A DNA stretch of 64,000 nt, taken from Asterias rubens (Eukaryota; Echinodermata; Asteroidea; Forcipulatida; Asteriidae). Below, piece after piece: positions 12,482 through 24,995 of this stretch (positions within the stretch are counted from its first letter, which is position 1; every line of letters begins with the position of its first letter). The translations under genes and the position numbers were made by a program. The stretch covers positions 20,339,047 to 20,403,046 of the forward strand of contig NC_047066.1 of assembly GCF_902459465.1 (NCBI RefSeq), written 5' to 3'. Under the pieces are notes generated by a model. The model did not search any database. It had not been told where the DNA came from and saw nothing but the letters and a program-made list of their open reading frames with translations.

Positions 12482-13540
12482 AGTAAAAATCAAAGCGAAG
12501 TTCTGAGAATACTGAATGTTAACCGGCCGTCCAAAGTTTGTTAACATTTTCCGATGTTTGTACATAGTAGAATCAAAGGAGATAACACAAAGATAAAAAG
12601 GGGGAAATTAGGTAGGCATTTAGAATGGGATAGGGAGTTTCATTTGGGGATGGGCATGAAGGTTCTTACAAAGAAGCACTCTCTGTACTGAGCATTTAAA
12701 ATGTTAGAGGGGGTTTTGAATCTTGCTTTAAAATGTAAACAGTTGACATCTGTTTTTGTTTTTGTTTTGTTTTTGAAGAAACACAGCATGGAACACACAA
12801 GGCAAATAAGTTGTCTCCCGATACCAAACATGCATAAGTTCTTTAAAAAAAAATTGTATCTATGTAATATACAGTAAAGAGAAATATATTTGCACATAAA
12901 TAGCCGACACCATATTTAAAGCGTTAACTAGGTCCAATTAAAAATGAATTGGGTATTGACGAGGTAATTTGTGAATAACTAATTTTATAAACAAGTTTGA
13001 TTTTGCATGTTTCTGTGATTTTCACCTTGATAAGCTTTCATGGATGACAAGGCAGTATTTGTGTAAAATGGGTGCCTTCCACATGGACTTGTAAATAAAT
13101 TGTACAGCACATTGCCAAATTTGATATTGAAACACAAAACTCTGAATTTCTCCAAATAAGGCATTTTCTGATTGGATGCCATGATAAATGGCAAAAAAAA
13201 TCAAACATTATTGGAGAGGATATACATAAATAATATTAAGTTGCATTATTTCCCATCCTTTTTTTTCAAGGGTGAATGGGGGAGGGGGATAAATAGTTAT
13301 TTTTGCCATCATTGACATGAATCTGTAAATGTTATATATGAGACCAAAACCATTTATTGGGGGAGGTGTATGAAAATAGATTCAGTAGATTTCATATATT
13401 TTAAATACCAATTGTGCAATTAAAAGTGCAATTGTTTGAAGAAAACAAAAATTTATTTGAAAATTTAATGAAAGTAAAATTATGAAAAGCTAAATTATTC
13501 AAAGGTGTTACATATATTTATACAATGTTCAATCTTGTGA

Positions 13541-13546
13541 AATAAA
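13541..13546 (+). terminator. Candidate polyadenylation signal AATAAA (RasGAP gene)
   Basis: First AATAAA on the + strand after the stop at 12481, implying a 3' UTR of about 1.1 kb if used. Other AATAAA hexamers occur further on, so use is inferred. Confidence 0.35.
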
Positions 13547-13555
13547 ACCTGCTTC

Positions 13556-13885
13556 TGCCGTGGCAAAGGGATCTAGTGCATCAGACCTGAAGGCTGAATC
13601 ATCAGAGTGCGAGTTTGATTTTCAATCATGACACCTTTGTCCTTAAGCAAGGCCCATAATTGCTTCCCTTTACCTGGGTGTATAAAAAATGGGAACCTCA
13701 GGGGGCCGAGTCAGTTTTGTGTTTGGATTAAGTGCTGAATTTGCAGTAGCACCTTGTAAGGTGCTACATAATAGGGTCTCAGAATTCATAACTTCACTAA
13801 CCCATATGTCTGTACAAATGTATATACTAAGCGCCTCGAGTACCTTGTTGGTAGATGCATGCGCAATATAAGACATTGATATTAT
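13556..13885 (+). repeat. Diverged tRNA-derived SINE
   Basis: Shares the body of the better copies at 49515 and 57744: a tRNA-like head, ATCATGACACCTTTGTCCTT, ATAATTGCTTCCCTTTACC, an AGCGCCTCGAG-type 3' region and a terminal ATTATTATTA. Confidence 0.6.
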
Positions 13886-13972
13886 TATTAGAAGATGACT
13901 ATTGCTTGACAAAGTTTGAGAAATGGTATAAGTATATTTATGCCTGATGAACAGAGAGAATAGTGTAAAGAG

Positions 13973-14221
13973 CCCTGGGCCCAATTTCATGGCTCTGCTT
14001 ACCGTAAGCACAGAATGTGCGCTTACAGAAGCAGGGAATTCTGTGCTTACTGCAAGCCTATTTCACGGGTTAGCGGCGAATTTCGGCATCTGTGCGTATA
14101 CTCCACAATACTAGGCATTCTACTCTTACAAGGCTAGCGCAGAAGTTCGGCGCTTGCAAGTAAGCGGGGAATCGTGATCGTAAGCACAGAATTCGGCGGT
14201 AAGCAGAGTCATAGGCCCTGG
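13973..14221. mobile_element. Foldback MITE with CCCTGGGCCCAATTTCATGG-type ends
   Basis: The left arm GGGCCCAATTTCATGGCTCT then GCTTAC is mirrored by the right arm ending GTAAGCAGAGTCATAGGCCC, with several inner GTAAGCACAGAAT copies. Related elements lie at 54366-54520 and 55232-55378, with a degraded one near 28130-28290. Confidence 0.8.
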
Positions 14222-15628
14222 TCTCACTACTGGATGTGCGCTGTATAAGAACCGATTACATGTATCATTGTTGTACAGTTGCACCGAAAGGACACTCTAT
14301 GGTTACACTCATGATTAGAGCTCTGTCCATTGTTCAAACTAATTGCAGTCAGTCAAGAAGTAAAGATCCGATCTATGTTTAAAATAACTCATAAACTTAA
14401 TTTTGGATTAAAAAAAGAAATGAGGTGTCTCCTCCATTAGGATTAGACAACACTTTACTCTAAAAATTAAATATCTTATTTGAACTTTATTTACTTTCAA
14501 CTTCATGCACTGCGCTTCAAGACGAGTCTTATCTGTGGATAAATGGTATTATGTGCACATTATTTAATCTGCATAAAGTTTCCCACCTGTCTAGCCCACC
14601 TATTCATAATTGATGGTAACAGTTTTTAAATGGCCCCACCAAAATGAAAGGAAAGTTTAACTTTAAAATACAAAAGTATCTAAAGTCAAAATGAATTTTT
14701 AAAACAATTACTGATTGGTTCAGTCGCTGAATGAAAGCCAAATCATGTTTAGGGAGTCAGACATGATTTGCAGACATGATTTTCTTCCTACTTCCTCCAA
14801 TTTCTGATTCACTTATTTTTATTTTCAAGTTGTTTTTGCATTTAAAAAAAACCCATTGAAACGGTGAATAAATAGCATGAAAGTCCTTTAAAGTCTACAC
14901 CATGTGTAAATGTAAGTCAGCACTTATTTAATCAGACAGTACAATCATATTTAGTTTTTTCTTCTTGTTTTCGAGCGAAAGCATTCCAACCCAACTTAAC
15001 TAAATTCCTTTTCTACCTGTTCATGGTCTAAGTCTTATGAAATCATCAGTCATGCTGTATTGACTAGGCCCTACTTGCCATTTTGCAATGTAAATGTTTG
15101 ATGTTGTAATTATTCAAATGAGTTCAAATAGATAATTATACGCGTCAAATCTAGGCTATATTTCCACAAATGTGCACTGACAATTTTATTTTGTCAATAA
15201 ATTCAAAACCTTGATTTAAATCGATTTGTATTTCTACAAGATATTTTGTGGATAATATATATTATTTATGTATATGAGATACCAATATAACTACACTGAG
15301 ATCTATTCTTAATATATATTGCATAAATATTATTTTATTATTGCTGGAGAAGTATTTGCATGCTGTATATGGATGTATACAATCATGTTGCATTAAGAGC
15401 ATGCCTCTGTATTGTAAATTATTCTTTTTGGTTGTAAAGCTGGTTAACCCTGACCACACTCAATGCAGTAAAATACTTTGTTGATAACAAAAGGATCTTT
15501 GTTCTTGAGATGAAGAGATTTCAAGAACTTTTGTTCTTTGCCTTGGCATTATGTTGTCTTAATCATGCCAATAAATATTAGAGAACTATACCTATAGTGT
15601 GACTTACGGTATAAATTATAGTATGGCT

Positions 15629-16004
15629 AAAAGGCAGTGGACACTATTGGTAATTACTCAAAATAATTATTAGCATAAAACCTTACTTGGTAACCAGTAA
15701 TTGGGAGAGGTTGATGGTAAACAACATTGTGAGAAAATCTGACGTGACATAGTTTTCGAGAAAGAAGTAATTTTCCACGAATTTGATTTCAAGACCTCAG
15801 ATTTAGAATTTAAGGTCTCAAAATCAAGCATCTGACAGCACACAACTTTGTGTGACAAGGGTGTTTTTTCTTTCACTATTATCTCGCAACTTCGATGACC
15901 AATTGAGCTCAAATCTTCACGTTTGTTATTTCATGCATATGTTGAGATACACCAGGTGAGAAGACTAGTCTTTGACAATAACCGATAGTGTCCAGTGTCT
16001 TTAA
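15629..16004. mobile_element. TTAA-MITE family, copy 1
   Basis: About 376 bp with inverted ends AAAGGCAGTGGACACTATTGG and TAGTGTCCAGTGTCTTTAA. It contains the family's conserved inner block (ACGAATTTGATTTC, AAGACCTCAGATTTAGAATT). Other copies lie at 26325, 40574, 48924, 59967 and 63589. Confidence 0.85.
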
Positions 16005-16007
16005 TGG

Positions 16008-16080
16008 CCAAGCGGTCTGAGTGCATCATACTCAAGTTCAGATTGCAGGTTCAAGACCTGGTGATAATTCATTTTTGACA
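16008..16080 (+). repeat. tRNA-like SINE head
   Basis: A-box-like TGGCCAAGCGG and B-box-like GGTTCAAGACC are spaced as in a type II tRNA or tRNA-derived SINE. It abuts the MITE ending at 16004. No matching 3' acceptor stem is visible. Confidence 0.45.
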
Positions 16081-17252
16081 CTTGACTGTAATTACTCATC
16101 ACAAAGGAGTTGAGGGTGTTCAGGAATTGTTGTGACCAAATGAACAGTGGTCGACACTTCCATATAATGAGTTTTAAAGAGCCAAATAAGGTCCCAGTAT
16201 TATTTTTGGACAAGCGTTCCAGAAGAAACCAGAACACGATGTATAGACAGGGCGAGTTCAAATGTAGAAACATCTTATTATTTAAACCTCTTCTAGTCCT
16301 GTGCAGGGAATGCAAATACCTTTTGAATCTTTCACTTTGTAAAAAAAAAAAACCTTGTAAAAACATCATGCTGCACTGAAGAAATAAACCATGTAAATGT
16401 TGTTCTAACCCTTTTTTAGTGTTATTTTTGTTTTACCTTTTAACAATAGTTTATAAATTTTGACTTATTTATGGACCTTTTGTTGGGCATACATGTACCT
16501 GTTTACCTAACGGATGATTAACTACATGAAGTACACTTACTAGTCACTAGTCAACTTGGTTTTACATCCACAGGTGTGGTTCCAACCTGCAGTTTGAATC
16601 TCAAATATTTATTACTTATGTTAAATAATAACCGAATTGTTTCAACTTGTTATAGTGTTTTGAACAAAACTACAAACCAACACATCATTGTTTTCCTTTT
16701 AAAGTAACCAATGCTTGTTTATTAACATTTGAAACAGCAGTCTACACAATTCTGAAAACAAAAACTACAATAAAAAAACACAAAGCTTCACAGAGTAATT
16801 TTAAGAAGAAAAACTTAGTTTGTAACATAACTGTTTTAACAAAATACCACATGGTTTTCTGTGTTAAATTTGAAGACAAACCTAATTCCTTAAACAAATC
16901 CTTAAAAAAAAAAGACTTTATACAGCAAGGCAATATGAAATATATGGTATATAAGTCAGTACTGAATATCCCATGTTCTTTTTTTAGTGATACCTAGTTG
17001 AACACTTGAATATTTCATCTTTTTGACGTACATTTCTGAGTTTAGTCTGCAAAAGTTCTCAATGGTAGAATTAGGGACTCGTAATTTCTTTTGTAGTTCA
17101 AGCGAAGTTGTAACAATAAGTCGGAAAAGATTATTAAACATTCAAATCAAAATGTAAACCCTTACAAAGGTTCTGTATATATGTAAACGGGTCTCATAAA
17201 GCTCTGCATTATGGTCAGTAAAATAATGAGTGCTACATAAGAATTGGGTACT

Positions 17253-17258
17253 TTTATT
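17253..17258 (-). terminator. Candidate polyadenylation signal AATAAA (PRPF19)
   Basis: AATAAA on the - strand about 256 bp beyond the PRPF19 stop. A second candidate lies at 16718-16723. Inferred from position only. Confidence 0.4.
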
Positions 17259-17513
17259 ATCTACAACTTGTGTTTGAAAAATCGTCAAAGTTAAAGTGCA
17301 CTGCTCTAGGACTTGTGGTATCTTGACTCCTAAAATAATACTTCCATCAACTTGTGAAAAATACTATTAACTGTAATTCATTTCTTTGTTGTACAATGAA
17401 GTTCTATCCGAGTCTTAATTTTGTTAAGACGTGACTTATACTACACAGCTTAGACAAGCTGCATTGGATGAGGCAAAGTATAAAATACCTAAACGTGTTG
17501 GGTTTTAAAGTCT

Positions 17514-20500
17514 TCAGAGCCCGTAGAATTTGAGACTACGATCCATACTGACTGACGACATGAAGGTGGTATGCTGGCCAAAACGAACACCGGTCGTCAT
17601 ATCAGTGTGATCTATGCAGGAATGAAAAACAAAACATGGATGATAATTTTAATATCATAAAAAGACTTTCAAGAACATAACATTTTAAAGGGAAAGCACA
17701 ACAGTTATGTTTGTACAACCTCAACTTTTCCCCATTTTCCTCAACTTTTCCCCCCTTTAGTACACATTTTTATAAACTTGAAATTATGCATATGGGATTT
17801 GAGGCATTCCATGATGATTATTGATGAGGTTTCAATAAATATTTCCTTCAGTACACATTTCCTTTAGTACATTTTTTAAAACTTGAAACGATGTATATGG
17901 GATCGATATATATTTGGTTTGCGGTAACACCATTTGTGTATCTACTTGAAATGATGTACTTGTTATCATAACTGTACGTAGGTTTGAAGCTTTAAATGAT
18001 CGAGTGTTAGTACTAAATTTGATATACATGTTTTCTAAAGAAACAGAAAGCACTTATTCTTACCATTGAAGACTTTGAGTTCCTGCCACTGTTTGCACAA
18101 GTAGACTCTCAAGTCAGTTCCGCCCACAGCTAAATAAGTACCGCTCTGATCAAAGCACAGTGACTTCACCTGGAAAGAAAACAAACAAAATACATCAACA
18201 TACATTGACATATTTTTTATATGACCCAGAACTTCTTTGTTTAAAGTACAAACATTGTGACCAAATATTTATTTGCATTTAATTGCAGCTATATCTTAAG
18301 TTCCTAGGCTCTTATATTTTTCTTTGTTCAACCCCAAACCATATAGAATTTAACCAGGCAGTTTCCCTTGTGGTTTATTATTTGATATCTGAAACAAAAA
18401 GTTGCATCCTCTTATGTTGATTCCCTGGCTGCCTCTTCCCAGGTTGTATCAGGAACTTGGGTGTGATCCCTGGCAACATGATAGTTTACAGTTGTATAGC
18501 TGACTGGCAACCCCGGACAAAGTAGGCAAAATAGGAAGACCGCAAACATAGGGCTAGAAAGCTCAGTTGGTAGAGTGCTGGCATGTTAATCCAGGTCATT
18601 GGTTCCAATCCCACTCTATTAATTTTGTGTGTGTTCAACCCCAAATTAAATTTCTGTGAAATATACACCGTACCTCATATCTGTCATCCAAAGTAATATT
18701 CTTGAAATTCTTCAGCTTTCGTAAATCCCACAGCTTGACCACAGCATCGTCGGCAGCTGTAGCGAGATAGTAACCATTCTCAGAGAAAGAGAGGGCTGTA
18801 ATTGGTCCCGAGTGGCCGGGGAAGTTGGCCACGTTGGTTCCCTCCTTCAAGTCCCAGATTTTGATGACGCTGCCACCAGTTCCCGTACCGAAGATCAGAC
18901 CATCGGGGTGGAACTGGGCACATGTCAAAGCTGAAATAAAAATAGCTAATCATCAAGACTCTGAAGCTTTGGTACAACTCTATCGGTGATAAAGGCTCTT
19001 GAGAAATAACCACGAATTGTTTCTCTCCACTCGGGAGTATAAGTTTTGAGAACATTGTATTAAGGCAGCATGGATAATGGAATTTGGGTTGCCCTAAGAA
19101 CAGGATCTGTAAAAAAGTTCTCCATCTATGTTTGTAGGATTATAAGTTAGAGCTCTGATATGATCTTTGACTTCAGCAACTACAAGTTGTAAATGGATAA
19201 CGCTTTAATGGCCTTAAAACCATAAATTCCTACTGTCAGCCAAGAAGTACAATCTCTATATTGAGGATTGTGAGCATTAAAACATTCATACCATGTCCAA
19301 TGGAGTCATCAGTAACCTTGGTCAAAACACGTCCACTGGCAATATCCGAGAAGGCCCAGTACTGGTCTTCTGAGCAACTCAGTAAGTAGTCACCCGTTGC
19401 GTGGAGGCTTAGCCCAGTGACCGGTGCGTTATGGGCACGGATAACCTGTTGGCAGGATGCGTTGCCGACAAACCAGATACGAATAGTGGTGTCTGGTGAG
19501 GAGCTGAACACAATTTCCTAAATGAGAAGAATGGGTCACAGACATCAGTAATTTCTTCAATATTTTTTTTTTCACTTTCCCTAAAAAATTTAAACCAACT
19601 GGAGAAAATTTGAATATAACTTCGGATTGAGTTTTCTTCAATTGAACATTTGAAATAATTTACACGATTTCACACTATTGTATTTGAGCCACCTTCTTAA
19701 AAATGTTGGTGTTGGGTGAGGAATATCTTAATCAGTACCCACCCCATTGGAGGTTATTTTTGTCATGGTTTGTTTGTCTTTCTGCCTGCAAGTTGGATGG
19801 ATTTCCACAAAACTTTGAGGAAAGATTAATCATTGGTAAAGAATCTCTTTGTGGCTTCAAGAAAAAATTAAGTTATGTTTCTTTGAGATGCAATGTACAA
19901 AGGACATCACCATGTAGGAAAACACATACAAAATATTTTCTTCAAGCAAGATCTAAAGTGAGTTCATGTTTTACCAGAACCCAGATGAAGTACCTTACAG
20001 TGCCACACTTACAAACTAGATCTGATGAAGAAGTTGTTGCAACAAAAGCTCATGCAGTTTTGTTATGTAATTAGGTAGTCTTTAAGTGCTACCTCTACCG
20101 TCCTTGATTAAACCAAGTCTCCTTACCTCTGTTGGATGATAGATGACATTGGTGACCTTTTTGGTATGACCTTTCATGACAGCAGTGACCTGCTCTGTAT
20201 CCTTGTTGAAAACCACCACCGACTTGTCAGCACCGCCTAGAGTTGGAATCAAATAATAAGATCATTGTCACTCAAACTCGTCCTGATTAACTCTACTGTT
20301 TTCCAACCATTTTGTTTTGTTTTTGTCTCAATCGAATAAACATTACCAAACTGAGGCTGGGATGACATTGTAGTCTGACCCCTGGAGTGTATTTTGGCGG
20401 TTGCGACCAAAAACTTGGACATTGGTTTATCACAGACTTTGACTGAAACAGTTATTGGTTACAGCTGCAAAAACACACCCCTGTTGTATTAGATTCAGTA

Positions 20501-23500
20501 TTCAAGATTGGTTCTCCATAAACAGGGAACCTATATGAAGTAAGCAACTGCAGTTTGTCAAACAGTCACACGAATAGCAATACTTTGAAATAGCAAGACT
20601 TTGAAATGTAAATATTCTTTTGAGTACCATTTCAATTTTCAATACCAATCTTACCTGTCAACACCTTGGATGTATCTGAGGCTTGTAAATCCATAGATAA
20701 AATACCAGGCACACTTGCACTGTGTAAACCCTGTTGGCAAGGAACAAAAGTGATGACATTAATTTAGCTATACACGAAATCCTTCATGGTATTTTTTTTA
20801 CTCCTCATGTATAATTTACTCTGGGTATATATATTTTTTTTGAGAACTTGTCTTGCTTTATTTTCTACTACCCGGAGTGATTTTTGTGGTTATTTGGGAG
20901 ACTTCTTAAACCAAGAAATCCTTAAAAATGACTAGCAGTTTAGTCAGTTGTCTTCAAAGATATGTTTAGATAGTAAAGATGATAAAGAACTCTCTCCTGG
21001 TTATTAAATAACGAAAAGTCCCCTCGATCCACTAAGGGGGAAAGTTGTAGTCCTGGTAGTACAAATACAAAAGTAACTTACAGGATGAGAGGACTGGGTG
21101 TGGAATGATCTGATGTCATCAGGAGGCATGAGCTCATCAGGAACCTTCTTCCCTCGTCGCTTACGCTCTGCGGTCAACAAATTGGCCTTCTCTTGAAGCT
21201 ACATGAAAAGATACAAGAGACAAATGTCACCTCCAATTTCTAAGGGTACCAAAATAATTTCCTTTCATGATAGAGGGCAGTGGTTAGACTGCAAGACTGG
21301 CAATCACAAGGTTGTAGGTTTGAATCCTACCGAGATAACTACTGATTTCACAATACTGATAATCAGTACTGCTGTCTAATTGTCGAATCACAATTTCTTG
21401 ATTTGTGCAACTCATAATTATAGAAATCAAACCAATGTTTGTATGAGAGAATTGCCAGCTTGGTTTTATAACACCTCGTGGGAGTTTGCCGAGTTCCTTT
21501 GACAGGAGCACAAACTAACAGGAAAGGAAAAGCCAACATCAAAGCCCTACCACCCCTTGTCTCAGATCTCCCCTTCCACTTTTCCCACATGCTTACTTGC
21601 TGTATGATATCCTCAGTCATAGCAGCTGGTCCAGTTTCAGCTGCCTCCATGGGTTCATGCATTGCTACTCCCTGTGCAGCACCGGCTGGTAGGGCAGCAA
21701 TCTGTGCTGGCACAATACCCGGAGCTGCTTGGGGCTTGAGAGTGGCCAAAGCTAAAAGAGTGAAAAAATCATATCAAATCAGAATAAAATACTATTTTTC
21801 TAATAAATTTAAGCAGAAGTACAATCCTAGGTATGATATTTTGTTCTTAGGAAAAAGTATGAATATTGTATCTTGTACAGAGCTGAGCTACATGCACCTA
21901 TGATGCAGGCTTTAGAGGGCTTTTAGGTTTTTACAATCATTGGTTTTTTCCCCTGATTTTTCCCAAGACTTAAAGTAGGAAAAAGATAAGTATGAAAAAT
22001 AAGTGAAAATAACTTGATGTGGGCATATCGTGAGCTTACCACCCCCTCCCCTGGCTCTGTCCTTGAGAACTAACCTTCACGTGCTGCAGTTACCTCCTTA
22101 GTTAGTCGAGCAATGACACGGCATGCTGCATCATGCTGGTACAGGGCGTGAGACAGTTCCTGCCTGGCTGTCTGCAGCTGTTGGCGCAAGGTGAAGCTGT
22201 GCAGCATGCAGGCATCCCACTCATCCTGCAGAAGCTTGAGAATGGCCGGGATGCTGGTCGCTGTCGGAGGTCTTGGTTTCACGACTGGGCTCACTGAGTG
22301 GGGAAAATCAAAGCGGCTTTTACCTTAAATGATTCATACCTTATGATTGAAGTCCTCCAGTCTATGCATTTGAACTTAATTTTTGAAAGGGGAAGGGCAC
22401 CAAGGCATTTTCTCCTTGTAAAGGGCACTCTATGAGGAAATTGTTAATTTCTACTACTAAGGTAACACAATGTATTTTGGATCATTCTGAATGGAAAGTG
22501 GCAGTCGATTTCAGCATCGAATTGGTAAACATTTTATATCCAAGCACCATATTTCAGCTATATCATATAGGACCAAAAATAATATAAATATTCACAAGGA
22601 TTAGATTGAGGTTTTGATCGACACTAGATCTCACTGTCTCGATTCAAAATGTAAAGGTTAATGATTTCATATTCTGCAGTCACACCACACCATCAAATTG
22701 AAATAATACAAATTGGCACAAAGAACAGCCCGGTGTAAGTTACCTTTGATGTCAATGAGCTGATCTTCAGAAAGACTTTCCCCTGAGACTGGATCCACAC
22801 CATTTTCAGCAATGAACTTCTCGATGAGTCGTTTTTCAAATACATGGTTGGACACGGTCGACAGCACAGGGTGTTCTGGTACCTCGTGGCAGACTATATC
22901 ACATACAAAATTAAAATATCTTGAGAAAATGTTCTGGTAAACATTGTAAATTCTCCGACAATTGACATTGGTTGGAGCTTCCTCCTCAATCCAATCACCT
23001 GCCACATTGTCAAATAACATCATGGCCAATTACAACTGAAAGTCGTGTTCTTTCACATATGTAGCATAAATTAATGAAGTGAGATGGAAAGAAGAGTTGA
23101 GCTTTGAGTTGATTTTAATGAAGTGGTTCGAGTTTCCGATTGTTGACAGTTCTTTCCACGACTTCATACACAAGTTCAATTTAAAATCGTTGATAAGATG
23201 CAACTTCCACTTTTCACCCGAGTTAAAAGTTCCACATTATGGTGTATTTTGTTTTAATAGCTAACCAATATAGATACAATCTCAACAATTCAAAAGTAGA
23301 TAGATTTAAAGCGGGGAAGCGGGAAAGTGTCGGAAATACAGGCTTATTCGTTTGAATGCTGGAGCAATAAACACATGACAAGTGCAGGCAAATTTAACGT
23401 TGAAATAAAGGCCGTAAATCATACTCAAATAATTGAAATCAAGCAATCAAATATTAACCACACTTTGATTACATATAAACAATGCAAATAAACACAATGA

Positions 23501-23587
23501 ATGCAAATTTGAGGGTTAAATTTGTCTAATTTGAAGTGAAATAAAACAAATTTACGCCGGTTCCTTACTTGAACAAACGAACGCCAT
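17514..23587 (-). CDS. PRPF19: Pre-mRNA-processing factor 19 (U-box E3 ligase, WD40), complete
   Basis: Core subunit of the Prp19/NineTeen complex: a nuclear E3 ubiquitin ligase needed for spliceosome activation, also acting in DNA-damage signalling. Eleven exons on the - strand join in frame: 23569-23587, 22744-22893, 22075-22293, 21597-21751, 21082-21198, 20655-20730, 20127-20236, 19292-19517, 18674-18930, 18064-18169, 17514-17611 (TGA). Predicted 510 aa against 504 in human. Residues 1-56 form the U-box ([20 protein letters not shown]). Residues 57-130 form the coiled-coil tetramerisation region ([20 protein letters not shown]). An Ala/Pro/Met-rich linker follows, then WD40 repeats from about residue 215 ([31 protein letters not shown]). 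The C-terminus [10 protein letters not shown] nearly matches the human end. The start is a 19-bp first coding exon encoding MAFVCS, aligned with the known N-terminus. Confidence 0.97.
18551..18660 (+). repeat. tRNA-derived SINE in the last-but-two PRPF19 intron
   Basis: GGGCTAGAAAGCTCAGTTGG and GGTTCCAATCCCAC resemble tRNA A and B boxes, followed by TGTGTGTTCAACCCC as at 59485-59580. Antisense to PRPF19, ending about 14 bp from exon 9. Confidence 0.6.
20780..20930. repeat. Diverged dispersed repeat in PRPF19 intron
   Basis: Resembles 24870-24995: a shared order of GTATATA/GTATCTA, AGA(A/G)CT(T/G)GTCTTGCT, CCGGAGT and TTGGGAGAC. Low identity, no coding content. Confidence 0.45.
21270..21350 (+). 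repeat. tRNA-like sequence in PRPF19 intron
   Basis: GGCAGTGGTTAGACTGCAAG and AGGTTTGAATCCTACC give A-box/B-box spacing of a tRNA. No complete acceptor stem pairs, so it is a tRNA-derived repeat rather than a tRNA gene. Confidence 0.5.
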
Positions 23588-24524
23588 CTTGCTTTTACTG
23601 GAATGTAATTTCGAACGTACAGTTCGGTCATATCTTACCGCAAGACGTTTCGAACGGTATCTTTCTCCTTTTTATTCACTTTAACACATAATTATTTTCA
23701 GACGAAATTGAAACCTTTTTGTCTTTTCGTCAGAATCATGAAGTCACTTAACTAAGCTTGCAAGAAACCATTAATTTTAACACGAAGTACACGTCATAAA
23801 CTAACGATACGGTGGTGCGAACGTGGTTTACACTACGGTGGCTCATAAAGACCATTATTTTCACCCAATAATCGCGGCCTTTTTAGCCGACAAACAGAAT
23901 GGAACCATCTACAATCCCGTCCAAAATGATTGGGCCACCTATTCGTAACGTTACAATAAACATTCCCTGTTTACTACCCCTGACAATAATTATCATTATC
24001 ATTATCATACTGTTAGTTTTATTTTCTAAAACAGAATACTTGTGCAATTATTTTGTTTGAATTAATTGTTTATTAATTTTATTAACTTATAATAATCATT
24101 TATACTTTCGGCTCAGGCTCTATAGGAATGATATTATTTTATTAGTATTTTTCATCAAGGGATCTTTCTTTTTTCTCTCAAATAATAATTGTTTTTGCAC
24201 ATTATTCTACGTTTTAGTGTAAACCATGCTTATAACCTTGATTGTATTTTCCCATAGTTAGGGGGGCCTATACTTGTAGTTTTCACAATATTGTAACCAT
24301 AATAGTTGGAGTCCTTGGAGATCATTGGTCACAATGAACTTAGCAAAACCGAAACGAAGTGATCTTATTGCGTGCACTTGAATAAGAAGTAACTACATTG
24401 ACTTGAAGCGACCATAGAACCGCCCAAAGGAAGTTATGTGCTCAGATGTGAGTGCCAATTAGCCTGTAAAGTTTGACATTTCTTGCTATACTTTGAGAAG
24501 AAAAAGAAAAAGAAAGTAAAACAA
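23588..24524. promoter_or_regulatory. Head-to-head intergenic region PRPF19 / BCR-like gene
   Basis: Only about 0.94 kb separates the PRPF19 start codon (-) from the upstream first exon candidate of the BCR-like gene (+). The interval is AT-rich, with no clear TATA box tied to either start and no CpG-dense block. A shared bidirectional promoter region is inferred from geometry alone. Confidence 0.4.
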
Positions 24525-24621
24525 ATGGAGCGCGACATAGAGCCAAGTCATGCTGCGGCGGAGGCATTTCTTTCACAAATTGAAGAGGAGCTCGCACTGA
24601 TCACGAAGGCTTTTAAAAAAG
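24525..24621 (+). CDS. Alternative first coding exon (1A) of the BCR-like gene
   Basis: Encodes MERDIEPSHAAAEAFLSQIE followed by a short Glu/Leu/Lys-rich helix, and ends AAAAAAG|GTAATC in phase 1. Exon 2 (26731) needs exactly that phase. It gives a 32-residue N-terminus, likely coiled coil. Assignment to this gene rests on phase, strand and proximity; no conserved motif proves it. Confidence 0.5.
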
Positions 24622-24838
24622 GTAATCACTTCATCCCAAGCACTTTTTTTTTTTTTTTTTATTATTATAGAAGTACACTGATGGGCAAAGTTATAAAAAT
24701 ATTAGTTACCTTGGGGAAAACATTTATTGATTTGCTCATACGAAAAGGTTCAATTATCTTTGTTCTCTGGTGGCCGCACTTCGTGTCAGTTTCATTTCAA
24801 CATCTGAGATGAGATCGCCCGGGGTTCAAATTTCAAGT

Positions 24839-24995
24839 TAAAGGGGCAATAGATCCCTTGCTTTTCTGCTCTCTTGCGGTAACACCATTCCCTGTATCTA
24901 CCAGGTAGAGTTTGTTTTTTAAGAGCTGTCTTGCTATTAATCCACCGCCGGAGTAGATTATTTGATTGTTTGGGAGACCTGAAAAGAAACTGTCC
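24839..24995. repeat. Dispersed repeat with GCGGTAACACCAT motif
   Basis: GCGGTAACACCAT recurs at about 17920 and 39960, and the downstream block resembles 20780-20930. It lies between the two first exon candidates. Confidence 0.45.

Larger units (their letters stand above)
12482..17513. other. Intergenic region / 3' UTRs between convergent genes
   Basis: Lies between the RasGAP stop (+) and the PRPF19 stop (-). It contains a candidate polyadenylation signal for the RasGAP gene at 13541 and one for PRPF19 at 17253-17258, a SINE-like segment, one foldback element, one TTAA-MITE and a tRNA-like segment near 16008-16075. No protein gene is recognisable. Confidence 0.7.

Noticed and set aside
15670..15912. 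Similar-looking predicted peptides (SSIGHRSCEI..., SKSNSWKITSFSKT...) on several stretches
   Set aside because: They all fall inside copies of the TTAA-MITE family. The similarity comes from the repeat, frames are broken in different places, and neither strand is consistent.
19703..20074. 123-codon + strand frame within a PRPF19 intron
   Set aside because: No motif and no neighbouring exon in frame; it lies wholly within the intron 19518-20126.
21478..21903. 141-codon open frame on the + strand
   Set aside because: It is antisense to PRPF19 exon 4, which is supported by strong conservation on the other strand.
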